This document shows positions 11,178 to 22,503 of a DNA stretch of 64,000 bases, in pieces. Position 1 is the stretch's first letter, and each line of letters opens with the position of its first letter. Both the position numbers and the translations under genes were made by a program. A model generated the notes under the pieces. The model worked only from the letters and a program-made list of their open reading frames with translations, did not search any database and was not told the origin of the DNA. Source of the stretch: Lepraria neglecta (lineage: Eukaryota > Ascomycota > Lecanoromycetes > Lecanorales > Stereocaulaceae); assembly GCA_033220425.1 (NCBI GenBank), contig CM065651.1, positions 1,116,001 to 1,180,000 on the forward strand. Direction: 5' to 3'.

Positions 11178-12173
11178 ATGCCCAAAGCTGAGGTCGGCTC
11201 GACCAAGTATCTCAACAACAAGCTGAAATCCAAAGGGCTCCAGAGGCTACGGTGGTTCTGTCAAGTCTGCGAGAAACAATGCAGAGATGAGAATGGCTTC
11301 AAATGCCACGTTGCCAGCGAGAGTCACACACGGCAAATGCAGGTGATCGGGGAAACGGGCGCGAACAAGGTCATTAGCGATTACAGTCAACAATTCCAGA
11401 GGGACTTTCTACAGCTTCTACGCACATCTCACAACACAAAGGGCGTTCACATCAACCACTTCTACCAGCAGTATATCTCAGATAAGAATCATGTGCACAT
11501 GAATGCTACGCGATGGCCGAGTCTTACGGAATTTGCGAAGCACCTGGGAAGAGAGGGAATATGTCGAGTAGAAGATAGCGAGGAGAAAGGACTGCATATT
11601 GCATGGATCGACAATTCGCCAGAGGCTTTGCGGAGACAAGAGGCGATCAGAAAGAAGGAGAGGCAGGACAAGGGCGATGAAGAGAGGGAGCTAAGGCTTA
11701 TCAGGGGCCAGATCGAGAGGGCACGGCTGGACGCTGAGGCAAAAGCAAGGGAAGAAGGCGATGATGAGGGGGGCGAGCTGAAGAGAGAAGAGGGAGAAAA
11801 GATTAAGCTCAGCTTTGGAGCGAAGCCGAGTGAGATAAAGGCTCCCTCGCCGCCAGCTGTGGAAGAGAGTGTGGATGGTGAAGGGCTAGAGAAGTCAGAA
11901 AAAGAGGACTCAAAATCGGCATCGCCACCAACCGGAGTACCAACGCCCCCACCTGAGAAGGTCTCGTTGAAGATGGATCTAGGTATGAATAAGAAGCCCA
12001 AGAACGTCTTTGCGTCGAAGAACGCCCTCAGCTCCAAGAGGCCAGTCAAAGAGGCGCCTAAGAAACCCATGAGCGAGGCAGAAAGGATAATGAAGGAGGA
12101 GATTGATCGGAAACGAATGAGAGAATCCAGTGGTGGCCCCGGGCTCAATCCGAAGAAGCCACGACTGGGTTAG
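11178..12173 (+). CDS. KIN17: KIN17-like nucleic-acid-binding protein
   Basis: One intronless frame of 331 residues. Kin17 proteins bind DNA and RNA and are linked to replication, repair and pre-mRNA processing in the nucleus; Rts2 is the yeast relative. Residues 28-50 form the single C2H2 zinc finger (CQVCEKQCRDENGFKCH then SESHTRQM). The winged-helix domain follows at about 51-160 (YSQQFQRDFLQLLRTSH, KGVHINHFYQQYISDK, WPSLTEFAKHLGREG, WIDNSPEALRRQEA). The remainder is a charged coiled-coil and Pro/Ser-rich tail with basic clusters that could act as nuclear localisation signals. The C-terminal KOW/SH3-like region of animal KIN17 is absent, as is usual in ascomycetes. A long frame on the opposite strand (11489-12148) is a shadow of this Lys/Glu-rich coding. 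Confidence 0.95.
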   Translation: MPKAEVGSTKYLNNKLKSKGLQRLRWFCQVCEKQCRDENGFKCHVASESHTRQMQVIGETGANKVISDYSQQFQRDFLQLLRTSHNTKGVHINHFYQQYISDKNHVHMNATRWPSLTEFAKHLGREGICRVEDSEEKGLHIAWIDNSPEALRRQEAIRKKERQDKGDEERELRLIRGQIERARLDAEAKAREEGDDEGGELKREEGEKIKLSFGAKPSEIKAPSPPAVEESVDGEGLEKSEKEDSKSASPPTGVPTPPPEKVSLKMDLGMNKKPKNVFASKNALSSKRPVKEAPKKPMSEAERIMKEEIDRKRMRESSGGPGLNPKKPRLG

Positions 12174-12485
12174 AAGGTGTGCTATCAACGTGTACGACAC
12201 GCATTATGAAAGCGTGGAGTTTGGGGTACTTTGTGTGAGCGATGCTCAACTGGCTGTATCATGCTGTGGCGGCCTCCACTAGGCATGCTAAATAGGATTA
12301 CTTTCCATCAATCTATCTACATTCCCAGACTTTCTGGGTAAGCTCATTATCTAGCAATAGACTTGTGTCAAGCTAACAGCCTTTCGTAGTGCTCGATCTT
12401 TCCTCAAAAAGAGAACTCGTTGCATCTAGTCTCAAATTCTCTCACCAAAGGGCGAGAAGTACTCATCCTCCTTCACTTCTCCACT
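12174..12485. other. Convergent 3' region between KIN17 and DUF4419 gene
   Basis: About 310 bp between two converging stop codons. Expected to hold both 3' untranslated regions; no gene seen. Confidence 0.5.
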
Positions 12486-13720
12486 CTACTTCTGAAATAT
12501 CCACCAACCCGACTCCGGACTCATCGTATCTAGACTCCTTCCCTTCGCACCACTCTCACTGCTCGAAGCCTTAATACCCACAGACCCGGCAACCATCAAC
12601 GCATCGAAATCATTCCCATTATCATCGACCTTCACAGGCACGAACGTATAACCTGGAGGCACCTCGTCAGATTCAATCCAATGATACTGCACACCATCAA
12701 GAGACAAATGCTTCTTCTCCGCCCAGGCATCCTTTCCGGGGTCCTGCTTCTTCTCCTTCTTCTTTTGACGAAAGAGGCTGGGCGCCAGGCCAAAATCCAA
12801 GTCGGGATCGTCCTCATAGTCTATCATCATCATCTGATGCATGTTCGAAGGGCTTTTAAACATCGACTTCCCCTTCTCATCCCAAAAACAGAACGCCGTG
12901 ATCCAGCCCGAATAGTACGACGGCCCACTTGCTCCAGCTTGGAAATGCGCAATGCGTTGCCAGAAGCTGATCGTATCCTCCGACTCCGGCTCGTCGAAGC
13001 TCTTGACGAATCTCGAAATAACAGGCTTCAGAAGCTTGCAGAATTGAGCAGGCTCTTCTCCGAATGTATTCAATTTCTCCAATCTTTGCAAGATCAACTC
13101 CCAGTCGCTCTTCACGCCTAGTAAAGTCACACTCGGCAACCCACACATAATACGGCACTTATAATCAAAGAATTTCTGCGCCGCACCCATCATCAACACA
13201 CTCGCAACAATCGTATCCTGCTCCGTCGTCGTGCTGAACGCCGGCATCATCCACTCCCTCAACTCTTTATCAACAACATTCTTCTCAATCAACCCACAAA
13301 TCAACAGCGCGAAAACACCCCAGTCGATACAATACCGATCGCCTGACTTAAACGTAACCTTCAGTTCTTTCTTCTCATCAAAGGAGATGAATTTCTCGCG
13401 GACGGATTTTTCGGTGGCGTGCGCATTGATCCAGAGACTTAGTTGCGAGAGGATCGCGAACCAGATGTCTTCAGGCCGGACGCGGAGGTGGTGGTGCGAG
13501 CTGTATGCTGAGATGGCGGCGCGGACGAACCCGTTTTGAGAGGGGTAGATGGGTGTCTTTGGGGTTGTGGAGGGGGAGAGGTCAAAGGATGGAGGAGGAA
13601 ATGGCATTGTTTTCCTTCGCGGCGGCAGGCGCGGGTCAAGTAGTCGAGGGAATCTTTGACTGGGTTTGATTGTTGGATTGGGTTGGCTTGGTGGGTGGCC
13701 GGTTTGACAGTGATGGGCAT
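12486..13720 (-). CDS. DUF4419 protein, apparent frameshift near N-terminus
   Basis: The main frame (12486-13607, 373 residues) carries the DUF4419 domain: AYSSHHHLRVRPEDIWFAI, LSQLSLWINAHA, DWGVFALLICGLIEKNV, CGLPSVTLLGVKSDWELIL and SGWITAFCFWDEKG. This is a widespread fungal family of unknown biochemical role. The typical family N-terminus (MPITVKPATHQANP, then SLDYLTRACRREGK) lies in another frame at 13720-13607. The two frames abut at a run of four A residues, and one extra A there would fuse them into a normal family N-terminus. No GT-AG intron explains the shift. So either the gene starts at 13607 and lost its first 37 residues, or the base is missing by sequencing error or real mutation. 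Domain identification is firm; the start is not. Confidence 0.82.
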
Positions 13721-14549
13721 GATGGATGGATGTGTTTAAGGGAACTGCTTTTGAGAGACGAAGGTTCTTTTTTCCGAAAGAGAATTTTTGTAGAGGAATG
13801 CAGGCGAAGTGTATGAGTAAGAGAAATTCATGGGGAACGCTTTGGTTAAATCTTCACTGAAGCCTGGGTCTAGACGCTCCAAGCGCTTTCTTCAGCTTCT
13901 TGCCAAGGTTCTTGAACTCTTGCACAAGGCTGCAACATTGTATTGCCAAGGATATAAATTAGGATGCCTAGACTTTGTTAAGCAGCTTGGCACGTCAACG
14001 CCAAGAAAAAGTTCACACTACCCCGGAAAGGTCCCGGAGCGCAGGCCCCGAAGTCACCCCCACCACTCAGGCACTTATTAGGCCTAGAATACTGCTATTC
14101 TCACGATTTATCAACGTATACGCGGTCCCTCGCCCTCTATACGGTGCTATAGTCTTTGGGGTATACTTTAGACCTACAGTTTTACTGGTGGAGCTAGAAG
14201 GTAGTGGAATTGAAAGGATCTGGTGGTTGTGGGGTGCTATTAAGGGGCGCCTTAGGAGCTTGCTTAGGGATGTCGCTTATGGGGGCCCCCGCCCGGAAAA
14301 ACATGAACTTTTTTTGGCGTTGACGTTATGCTTGTGCAACGTTCGCTTCCACCCGCACCGTGCAACGTTGACCAGATTGATTTGAGACGTTGTAGGCGCC
14401 GAGCCGGCTCAACAGCTTGGGAATTGGCCCAAATTGTTCTGATCTGAGGTTGATTCGGGACTGTGACAGTATGAAGCACGGACATAGAGTGTCAGAATTG
14501 TGCCGCTTTTCAACCTCACAGCACGATCTGCTCATTTGTAACATCGCAG
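13721..14549. other. Intergenic region with unrecognised open frame
   Basis: A plus-strand frame around 13975-14385 stays open for 136 codons and includes a hydrophobic stretch with several Trp residues, but it matches nothing I know and has no splice or initiation context. The composition differs slightly from neighbouring genes, so a decayed fragment is possible. I do not call it a gene. Confidence 0.3.
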
Positions 14550-16266
14550 TTAATCTTTCTTTCTCCGCGCACTTCCCGTTCCCAACCCAAAATCTCTTGC
14601 GACCACTCGTCCCAGCGTCCAAAACACCCAGAAGAATCCCAAGAGAACGACCATCACAGTCCCAGACTCCACCCATCTCACCTTAGACTCATCCAGGTCC
14701 AACACAGGCACCTTCAGCTCATCTACCAACGAAACACCGCCATTCGTCGGTCGTAGATGATAGAACATAGTCCTTGGTCCAAACAAGCCATCATAGCCCA
14801 GATTGACTCGATCGAACGGGTTAGTATTCATTTTGGTACCTTCGTCAGACGAGCAAGCCCAGAAGACAATGGGCCAGGGAATGGAGGTATTGGTCGAGCC
14901 GCCGTCCGCGGGGCGGAGGTAGCGTAAGTGGAGGGGAATATCTGCATGCCATTGGGCGGATCTGGTCTCTGGCGGAGCAAGCTCAAGCAGGAGAGCTGAG
15001 CCCCATTTCGAGACAGCCCAGGTGGGAGCTTCGAGGTCGATTTCGCCAGATAAAGAGCGGATCGAATGGAGGTTGTTGGAAGCGAGAAAATTTGATGACG
15101 AGAGTTGGTATTTATCTGGGAAGAGAGACGATGGGAGGGTCAAGTAGGTGTGGAGAGCGCAATCTGGAGCCGGAGGATCTGTGGAGGGCGGTAGCGTCAG
15201 GCGGAGCGTGGGATGGAGGCCGGTCGGTTGTATAAATGCAGTAGAGTAGTTGGTACCGGAGGTGGAAGGTGATATATGGTGGCGAGAGGGGAAGGAGAAG
15301 AGTGTCGGATCTAAGAGCGTTTAGTCAAGACTCAAGATTTGGGATAGTCTTGCGTACTGGGTTTGGTGTCTTCTCCAAGAACTGCTAAGAATCCTCCAAG
15401 TGATAGTTCTTCGGGCTGAGTAGCTTTTTCGATGGCTAGTACGCCAACCTCCACTTTCACTGATCCTCCATGGTTATCGATTTGCCCATCCCACCTCCCG
15501 GAGGCTGATTCCGAGTGCCAGAACGCGGAAAGGACGAGGGATTGCGATATTGTATCATAGTTGATGTCGACGTAGTCTGCAAGAATCAGAGTATTGGCTC
15601 TGGCCTTGCACGAACCATCATTGGCACATACTTTCTGCTGTATATATGTTACAAATTCCTTGAGAGACGGAAGCAGTTCATGGTATTGGTATGCCGTAGA
15701 GGAGGCGAATCGCTCCGAGAGGATCGGTAAGCCGGTGAAGGTATCCTAGGGATTTAAGCAAGCCCATCACGGTGGTCAGTAATGCGATCAGTGGTACCTC
15801 TGGTAATGTACATTTGGGCCGTCCCCCGAACGCCTTTAGGAGCAGCGGACAGAGTAGATCGCTGTTAATAGTGAGAAACTTGGCCAGCGTGAACATGTTT
15901 CAGCTGGATTTCTTGCTTACATACGCAGAGCGGTCCTTTAGCGGAGTGAAGAAGACGTGTAGTCCAGGGGAAATGGTGGAGATGAAGGGCGCGACGGAGG
16001 GAAAGGCATGTTCCGACACCCAGCGTATGTGCAGCTCATGGCATTGTTTCAAGACTCTCCATAGCTATGTACGTCAATGAAGGCTAGCTGCACAGCACAT
16101 GGGCTTTTGATACCTCTTGAGGCAGCTCATACAAGCTGGCTGTCATGCGGTCTTCTCGGGCAGCTTTCAGCGACTTTATGTGGAGGGAATTTTCCTCCTG
16201 GATTTGAAGCTGTTTTGGATCAAACGCATCCTCTGCGCCATGGACGAAAGTGATCCGCTCTCTCAT
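14550..16266 (-). CDS. PBN1: GPI mannosyltransferase I cofactor PBN1 (PIG-X)
   Basis: Five exons (16114-16266, 15925-16064, 15798-15861, 15358-15745, 14550-15310) join in frame to 501 residues. Pbn1 is a single-span ER membrane protein that stabilises Gpi14 for the first mannosylation of GPI anchors and acts as an ER chaperone. The N-terminus MRERITFVHGAEDAFDPKQL is typical of filamentous-fungal members. The exon chain then gives LWRVLKQCHELHIRWVSE, LPILSERFASSTAYQYH and DYVDINYDTISQSLVLSAFW. The luminal PIG-X domain contains EGTKMNTNPFDRVNLGYDG and FGPRTMFYHLRP. A C-terminal span (VMVVLLGFFWVFWTLG) precedes a short basic tail, as expected for a type I protein. Introns are 47-63 nt. Identity is firm; it is the most fragmented gene on the minus strand and single ORF reading would miss most of it. 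Confidence 0.92.
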
Positions 16267-16781
16267 GGTGCAAATACAATTCCTGTGGCTAACCCTTGGG
16301 CCAAGGAGCTTCGCTGTTGACGAAGATTCGAGGGAAACTTAAGCGATCGCCGGTAGGGTTCGTCGACGTTTTTTCCAGGGGACTCCAGGGGTATTCAGCC
16401 TAAACTGCGGGTAGAAGCCCCCAGGAGGATCATCCGCAGCGCCTAGCGGTTTAGGCAGTGCTTAGGATCAAGCTCCCCAATGGATCGAACTTGCCTGTCA
16501 GCATTCTGTTTTTGACACTTCTCACCTCAAAACTACAGGCTTATGCATTGTATAATTACAAACACTAGGAAAGCGCTCCCTCGCACCTGGAATGAACATC
16601 GAAGTCGCAATACACATACAATTTTAGATTCCTTATGCTTCTTTGAATGCAATTATATCCCGTTGCCAAGTCGATACAATGATATCTTGACAGACCTTCC
16701 TAGAACTTGCATTGCATGGTTTTGATCACTCACTCTTAAGTCACAGGGTGTATGCAGCTTTGAGAATATTCAGTTCCCATA
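16267..16781. other. Divergent promoter region PBN1 / P450
   Basis: About 515 bp between the PBN1 start (minus) and the P450 start (plus). Only short frames; no RNA gene or repeat recognised. Confidence 0.45.
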
Positions 16782-18574
16782 ATGTCTGCCGATGCAACCG
16801 CTCTAGCGAGTCAGGCTTTGATTCTGAAAGCTTTGGTTCTCTTTGCAGTAATTGCATGCACTACTCGTTTCATCACTGGTAAGAGCTACAGGGCGAGCCC
16901 GTCAAGTCATGGAGATACAAGCAGAGTGGCTACGTGTCCATACTGGATTCCATATCTGGGCCATCTGCTGCCGTTGATGGCCAATCCTGCGCGTTTTCTC
17001 CAGAAGTGTAGGTGCGTATGTATGGGTTAAATCCGATGTCACGGGCGTTGATTGATGCGTGCGCGTATAGGCAACAATCAGCCGGTAGAGTCTTCGCTCT
17101 GTATCTATTCGGCTCGAAGTACAACATTCTCTGGACGCCAGCATCCTTCAGCGCCATCTTCAAAAGCCCCAGTGATGCTATCAGCTCCGTCGAAATCCGC
17201 TGGTCCTTGCTCAGAAACGTCTTCGGCGCAGGCGCAAAGTGTAAAAAAGACTATCTGAGAATTCACAGATCTGCTCGTGCTGCCGTGGAGAATGGACTGT
17301 ACTCACCTACAGCTACGCCATCCTCCCTGATGATGCAAACCACGCTCCGAGGAATTCAAGAAAATGCACCCAGTCTGGTCTCCTTCAGTGATAGCGTTGT
17401 AGATCAGAACCTCTGGGAGCGGACCGCCTATCCAGTGACTCGGGGTTCGGCCGTGGAAATCAGCCTTTCGACCCTGATCAGGAACTTCATTGGGCATGTT
17501 TCGCTACCCTCGCTGGTAGGAAGTGAATTCCTTGAGGTCTATCCTACTACGTTAGAAGATCTTTGGCATCTCGACGGTGGTTTCAAATGGCTTGCTTTGG
17601 GTGTACCTCGTTGGCTTGGTATTCCGGCTCTAACTCGCGCTCACATTGGTCGGAGAAGACTGCTTGATGCAGTGCGTTCATTTCATCAAGCACTCGACTG
17701 TGTCAAGGATGATGATCCGCCTAACAGACCTTGGAGAGATCCTAGTGATGCTGGACGAATACTGAAAGAGAGGCGTTGGGCCTACCATTCACGGGGTACT
17801 CCTCAAGAAGTCATAGGGCCCCTTGACCTTAACCTTCTGTGGGCGTGAGTGGAGTTCTCTGAGCTGAATGCCAGTAACGATCACTAACTGAGAAGCAGAA
17901 TGACTACTAAATCCAGCTATCTCGTCTTTTGGTTGTTGATACGTATATGGGCAACTCCTGGCCTAGTGGACCAAGTCCGAAATGAGATTGGTCCATACGC
18001 AACCGCTAGGCAACCTCCTCGGATCTTCGGGATACCTGAACCTCCTTGTCTTGGACTCGATGCTGATGGCCTAGTGAAGTCCTGCCCTCTGCTCAAGGCA
18101 TGCTTCTACGAGTGCATACGGCTCTACTCAGCGTCAATATCAGTCAGGACAGTACACAAAGATATTTTGTTTCGTGAAATGGACAGCGACGGAGTTGAAA
18201 CATCGAGATATCCTTTGGATGCTGGAAGCATTATAGCTGCTCCGTTCAGCTTACATCATTTCGATCCAAATTACTTCAAGGATCCAAACGGATTTCGACC
18301 AATGAGATTTCTCAGGCCAAGCGAGGATGGCCAAGGACAACAGACTTTCGTCGAAGGCACGATTAAGCCTTGGGGGATGGGCGAATCTGTATGCCCGGGG
18401 CGTGAGTATGCCGAGAAACAGGTTCTGGCATTCGTGGCGGGCATTCTGGCGCTCTGGGACTTTGAGCCTGCGGATGCTAAGGGGTGGATCGTTCCGGATC
18501 AGATCGAGCGTGCTGTTATCTCTGTGCCTGCGGCGGATGTTAGAGTAAGGATCCGGCCTAGAGAGCTGCCTTGA
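16782..18574 (+). CDS. Cytochrome P450, CYP7/8-like with divergent motifs
   Basis: Exons 16782-17011, 17071-17844 and 17899-18574 give 559 residues, normal length for a microsomal P450 with an N-terminal anchor (LILKALVLFAVIACTTRF) and a proline-containing hinge (CPYWIPYLGHLLPL). The K-helix ExxR is present (ACFYECIRLYS), as is a PERF-type FRPMRFL. The heme loop reads PWGMGESVCPGREYA, so the cysteine and following Gly are kept, but the usual Phe is Trp. The I-helix region LLWAMTTKSSYLVFWLL resembles CYP7/8-type fungal enzymes but lacks the usual Asn and Pro. It has no AGxDT oxygen-activation motif, which in this group can mean isomerase or dehydratase chemistry rather than monooxygenation. 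The substrate cannot be told from sequence. No other biosynthetic gene sits beside it. Confidence 0.88.
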
Positions 18575-18940
18575 TGATTCTGGGTGGAACATTCTGCGGC
18601 CTAATCGTCCTGCAGAACATCATTCGTGCATGTAACAATCAGCATAAGAAATCAATGAAGTAGTCTGCAATCAGAAGACTAGTTGTAGCGTATGCACTGA
18701 ATAGCAATAACAAGTACCCAGCGTGATGGCATCAAAGCCCATTCCCAACCCCCGAACTCGCTGCGCTATGCTTATGCCACTCTAACAAAAATTCTCTCGA
18801 AGCACAAATGCTCGCATGAATCACAACCGCTTTAAAAAGTGCTATACAATAATCGTAGAGTGAGCTCATCGGATTTCCGGCACACGTGCTGTCAACCTAT
18901 CCACTAGGTCAGCGTCGAGCTTGAAACAAGAATATGCGAC
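18575..18940. other. Convergent 3' region P450 / ZUP1-like
   Basis: About 365 bp between converging stops; no gene or structure recognised. Confidence 0.45.
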
Positions 18941-20589
18941 TTACTTAAGGATTTCGAAGGTCGAGTACTTGCGCAGCATTTCTTCTCCTCGGCGATAAGC
19001 TTTCAGCAGCTTATCGGGAGCAGATGCACGGAACTGAACTCCCAGTAGGCGTCGGATGCCATCTGAGGCCTTGAACATTGGATCGAAGACGAGGAGGACG
19101 CGTGAGCCGTTCTTCCGTACTTCGAGTCCCACGATGGTTAATGAGTGACCTGTGAATTGTGAGCGGTAGGCCCATGAAGCGAAGGGCGGTTTGCTTTATC
19201 GGCTTACCTGGGTGTTGGAAGTACATTGGCGGCTGGGATGTCTGGCAAACCTTGCCGTTCATGTTCGGATGTCCGTCAAGGAAATATTGCTCGACAGCTT
19301 GTAGAAGTTGGTGTTGGACAGGCATGTCCTTTCCCTCGTTAAAGGCTTCTGCTCGGCACCTAAGTACGAAGTTAGTAATGAAATGACATATGAAGGCTTG
19401 AGAATCTTACCCTATGTCTAAGCTTTGCAACAACGCTTGTGCCTAGATTGTATGAGTGACGCCGTCTGCTAGTATTGGCGGTGACTCACTTCAGGCGTGC
19501 CGATGTATTTTCTTGTGCCTCGAATGCCCCCAGTCTCGATCCTGCCTATTGCGTTAAAGCCCATATCCCAAGCATTCTCGATCATGTCTTGGAGCCGAAT
19601 GACTGAAGGGAGCCTTCCAGAAAAATGGCGGTAGCCTTCTGAGCGGGCATCTCGGATGTATGAGACAAGCATCTGTATGTTACGGTAGCCACAAAATCCA
19701 CCCTCTCGGTGTATCTTCGCAACGTGGGTCACGGCCGGGTGACAAAGATAGACCCTAGAAACGGTAGGATCTTGGTCACATAGCTGGGCCAGGACTGGGA
19801 TGATGTCTCGGCATTCGTTAGCAATCTTTTCGATTTGTATTAGTCTGCCGTCTCGGCCGATGCGAGTAGCGGTGGTGACCCTCGCGCCTTGCTCCAACTG
19901 CTTGCGTAGCCAGTCAGGCATCCGTTCTTCGTGGGCATGAGGTCCTAATTCAGCTCTCTATGGGATGAATCAGCGTCAGATAGAATGTGAATCACACCGG
20001 TAGTACTTACCCCCAATCTTTGCGGGACTTTCGAGGTCCTTTGTTTTGACACTGTCCTGGGCGGCGGTGTACTTGAGTGTCTGAGGACATCGATGAAGTC
20101 TTGGACAACATTCTGGCTCTTGCCACTCCTGTTACGGGTTTGACTTCTTGGCTTCGATCTGACGACCATGGACTTGCTGGATGCGGGCACAACATCTCTC
20201 ACTGGACTAGACGGCGGAGACTGCATGGCAGGAGACGTCGCTCTACCGTCTAAGAGAATGGATCCCGGTACAGCTAGATCTGTTGAAGTCTGCTTGGTCT
20301 CGTCGAAGCTCGTACCTTCGGCATAGTGCATCTCGAGGTGGCTTTCAAGTTCGGCGAGGAGGCAAAATTCGCCACATTGGCATTCGATGTAATCTTGCGC
20401 GCTGTCTTTCGGGCCTTCCGCTTCTTCTTCGACATCCTCCGTGACTTCCTGCCGCGCATCTTCTGTGACGGCAAAGGGTGAAGGACCATCTTCTTCAGGG
20501 TGGGAAGTCTCGACGTGATAATGTAAGGCATAATCATCAGGATGGCTGAAATTGCAGAAGGGACATTCGAGAGGTTTTGCAGCCGCCAT
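18941..20589 (-). CDS. ZUP1: ZUP1-like C78 deubiquitinase with N-terminal zinc fingers
   Basis: Five exons (20011-20589, 19490-19957, 19411-19442, 19208-19359, 18941-19149) give 479 residues; the third is only 32 nt. The start is the methionine of MAAAKPLECPFCNF, since upstream in-frame sequence lacks an ATG. An N-terminal C2H2-like finger (CPFCNFSHPDDYALHYHVETSH) and a second Cys/His site (CQCGEFCLLAELESHLEMH) precede a basic linker. The C-terminal papain-like C78 domain has the catalytic cysteine in GGFCGYRNIQML, the catalytic histidine in HPGHSLTIVGLE and the aspartate in LLVFDPMF. ZUP1/ZUFSP enzymes cleave K63-linked ubiquitin chains at sites of genome stress. UFM1 proteases (UfSP) share the fold. 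The zinc fingers favour the ubiquitin role. The opposite-orientation P450 ends 366 bp from this stop. Confidence 0.9.
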
Positions 20590-22503
20590 TTTCACGTCTT
20601 TGAAAGAATTTTGTAGAACCAAATTGCTTGATAATGATCTAAAACAACGTGAAGCTTCAGATGCTTGAAATCTGACAGGGTGACGCGGAGTATCACGTGT
20701 TGAGGATGATGTTTAGATCGGTATTACGCTGGCTAGAACAAACATACGAAAAACATGTCTGCTGATTGCGGGCAGGACTTCACTGATGTATCATGTTGTT
20801 GAGGAGCTTTGACAGGGTAGTCGCGATGTAATAAATGGTATCATGATCAGGCGTCAGCTGTGAGGTCGATGCTAAGCTTTTGTGCCAGCTAGAGCATCCA
20901 ATACGTGGTAGCCTTAACTGCCTCACAGCCTCCAAGGGAGCCAAGGTACTGATCCCAACGAAGTAGGGCGCTTAGGGCGTTTCGCCACAAAAATTGCGAA
21001 ATTGCAGTTACTTTACCAAAGATTGTCCATCAAGACAAAAATAATTACGTAGGAGAGATGATTTACAAGCTTTTCAAAAGTGGAATTGTCTAGTGCGTCT
21101 AGTCTATGATGCGCTGATGATAAACTGTACCCTCTGCGTTTCATCCCAACGCCATCTTCATCTGCCCCTATTACAATTCCCTGGAATTGGAAGCAGTATA
21201 GCAGTGTATGTACCGGTGTCCGTCTGTAAGAAGCCTCCAATGCCATTATTGCCACGATGCGTGATCTCATACTCCTCCGCATCAAATTTCTCCAGCGACG
21301 CTTCTTTGCCGGAAAATCTGCGAATCACGATTCGAGCCCGAGTCGGTGTAAAGCCTTCATTTTCAAAGAAGTTCCAAATTGTAAATAGCCAACACTAATC
21401 AATGAAAGGCCCGTAACCTTCAGGACAGCCTCCATTGTGATGTTGAAGTCCCCAGACGGATGATAGTCCTTCATCCATGTCAAGGCTTTGTGGTTTTAGA
21501 AGCAGTTCTACCTCCTTCCTATTCGTTCGTTGTCCTATTTCCGCATCAGCGCTTCGTTGTCCCAGGCCTTTGCTGTTCCTGTGGCAAGTCCATTCAGCCT
21601 GTGAACCTGGTGTTTGCTGAAGCGGCACAAACCCGGAGAGTTCGTTGTCTTTTGTTTTCGACCTCTGTCGTAGCGCAGCGTTTCCCATTTTGGCGCATTC
21701 CGCAACGTTTTTCTTGCCCAATCTCGGATCCTGTTCATCTGCAGTAGTTGACTGGCATCTTCTTTTCACTTATCAACCCTCAATAACAAGCTCAGTTACA
21801 GCTTCCATCCCTACGCTCTCTGTGTAGCCTCCATTTTCATGTTGTTCCCCTTCCGTAGGTGTTCATGTTGGGTGCCTTGTACGAAGCTGCATGCTTTGCT
21901 GTCTTCTGAGTCATCGTAAGCTTTAGAGCCGTAGAACAGGGTATTAACCCCTTTGTAAGCGTCTTCTTCGAGCGCGACGGTCACCTCCAGCGCCCCAGGA
22001 TCTGTAGGAGTGGAGTCGTGAAGTCACCTCTCGGATGCAGCAGAAGATTCCAGGCGCAAGAGGGAAGAGCTTGTGGGCCGTCCTTTGGAGAGAGTTAGCG
22101 TATGCTTGGCGGCTTGGCGGCCCGCTCTGTGACCAGATCCCAGCAACATTTTCTCTCGAATCTGGGGAAGCTTGAAGCTTCGAATGTAGAGAGCTTGGGC
22201 AGTCTGCATACCAAGCTTCTGTACTTACTAACTTGTCAATGAAAACACGCTGCTGGCTGGTCATTCTAGACGTGGAACCCTAATTGCTTGTGGACGAAGA
22301 TTACCAGATGTTCATTAAGTGCACTAGGTTTCAAGTGCTCGCTCACTCACTCATACCCAAATATGCGATATCGTACACATTCTATCGACCCGCTCCCATA
22401 AGAAGACAATCGAATCTTTGCGGATGAAAGCGAAAATCTATGACCCAAACCGAAATCTATTCATATCCTTCCAGATCCAGCCGTCTAGTCAAACACCCCC
22501 AAT
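20590..22503. other. Long intergenic region, no gene supported
   Basis: Nearly 2 kb without a recognisable product. Several frames of 60-124 codons overlap on both strands around 21.0-21.8 kb, but none shows domains, hydrophobic periodicity or splice-supported extension. No terminal repeats or transposase motifs were seen. The final 240 bp are probably the RHB1 3' untranslated region. Confidence 0.4.

Noticed and set aside
11489-12148. Long minus-strand frame, Ser/Leu-rich, opposite KIN17
   Set aside because: It mirrors Lys/Glu-rich KIN17 codons; no domain and no splice context.
13975-14385. Plus-strand 136-codon frame as a possible transposon fragment
   Set aside because: No transposase, reverse transcriptase or terminal repeat; family not recognisable.
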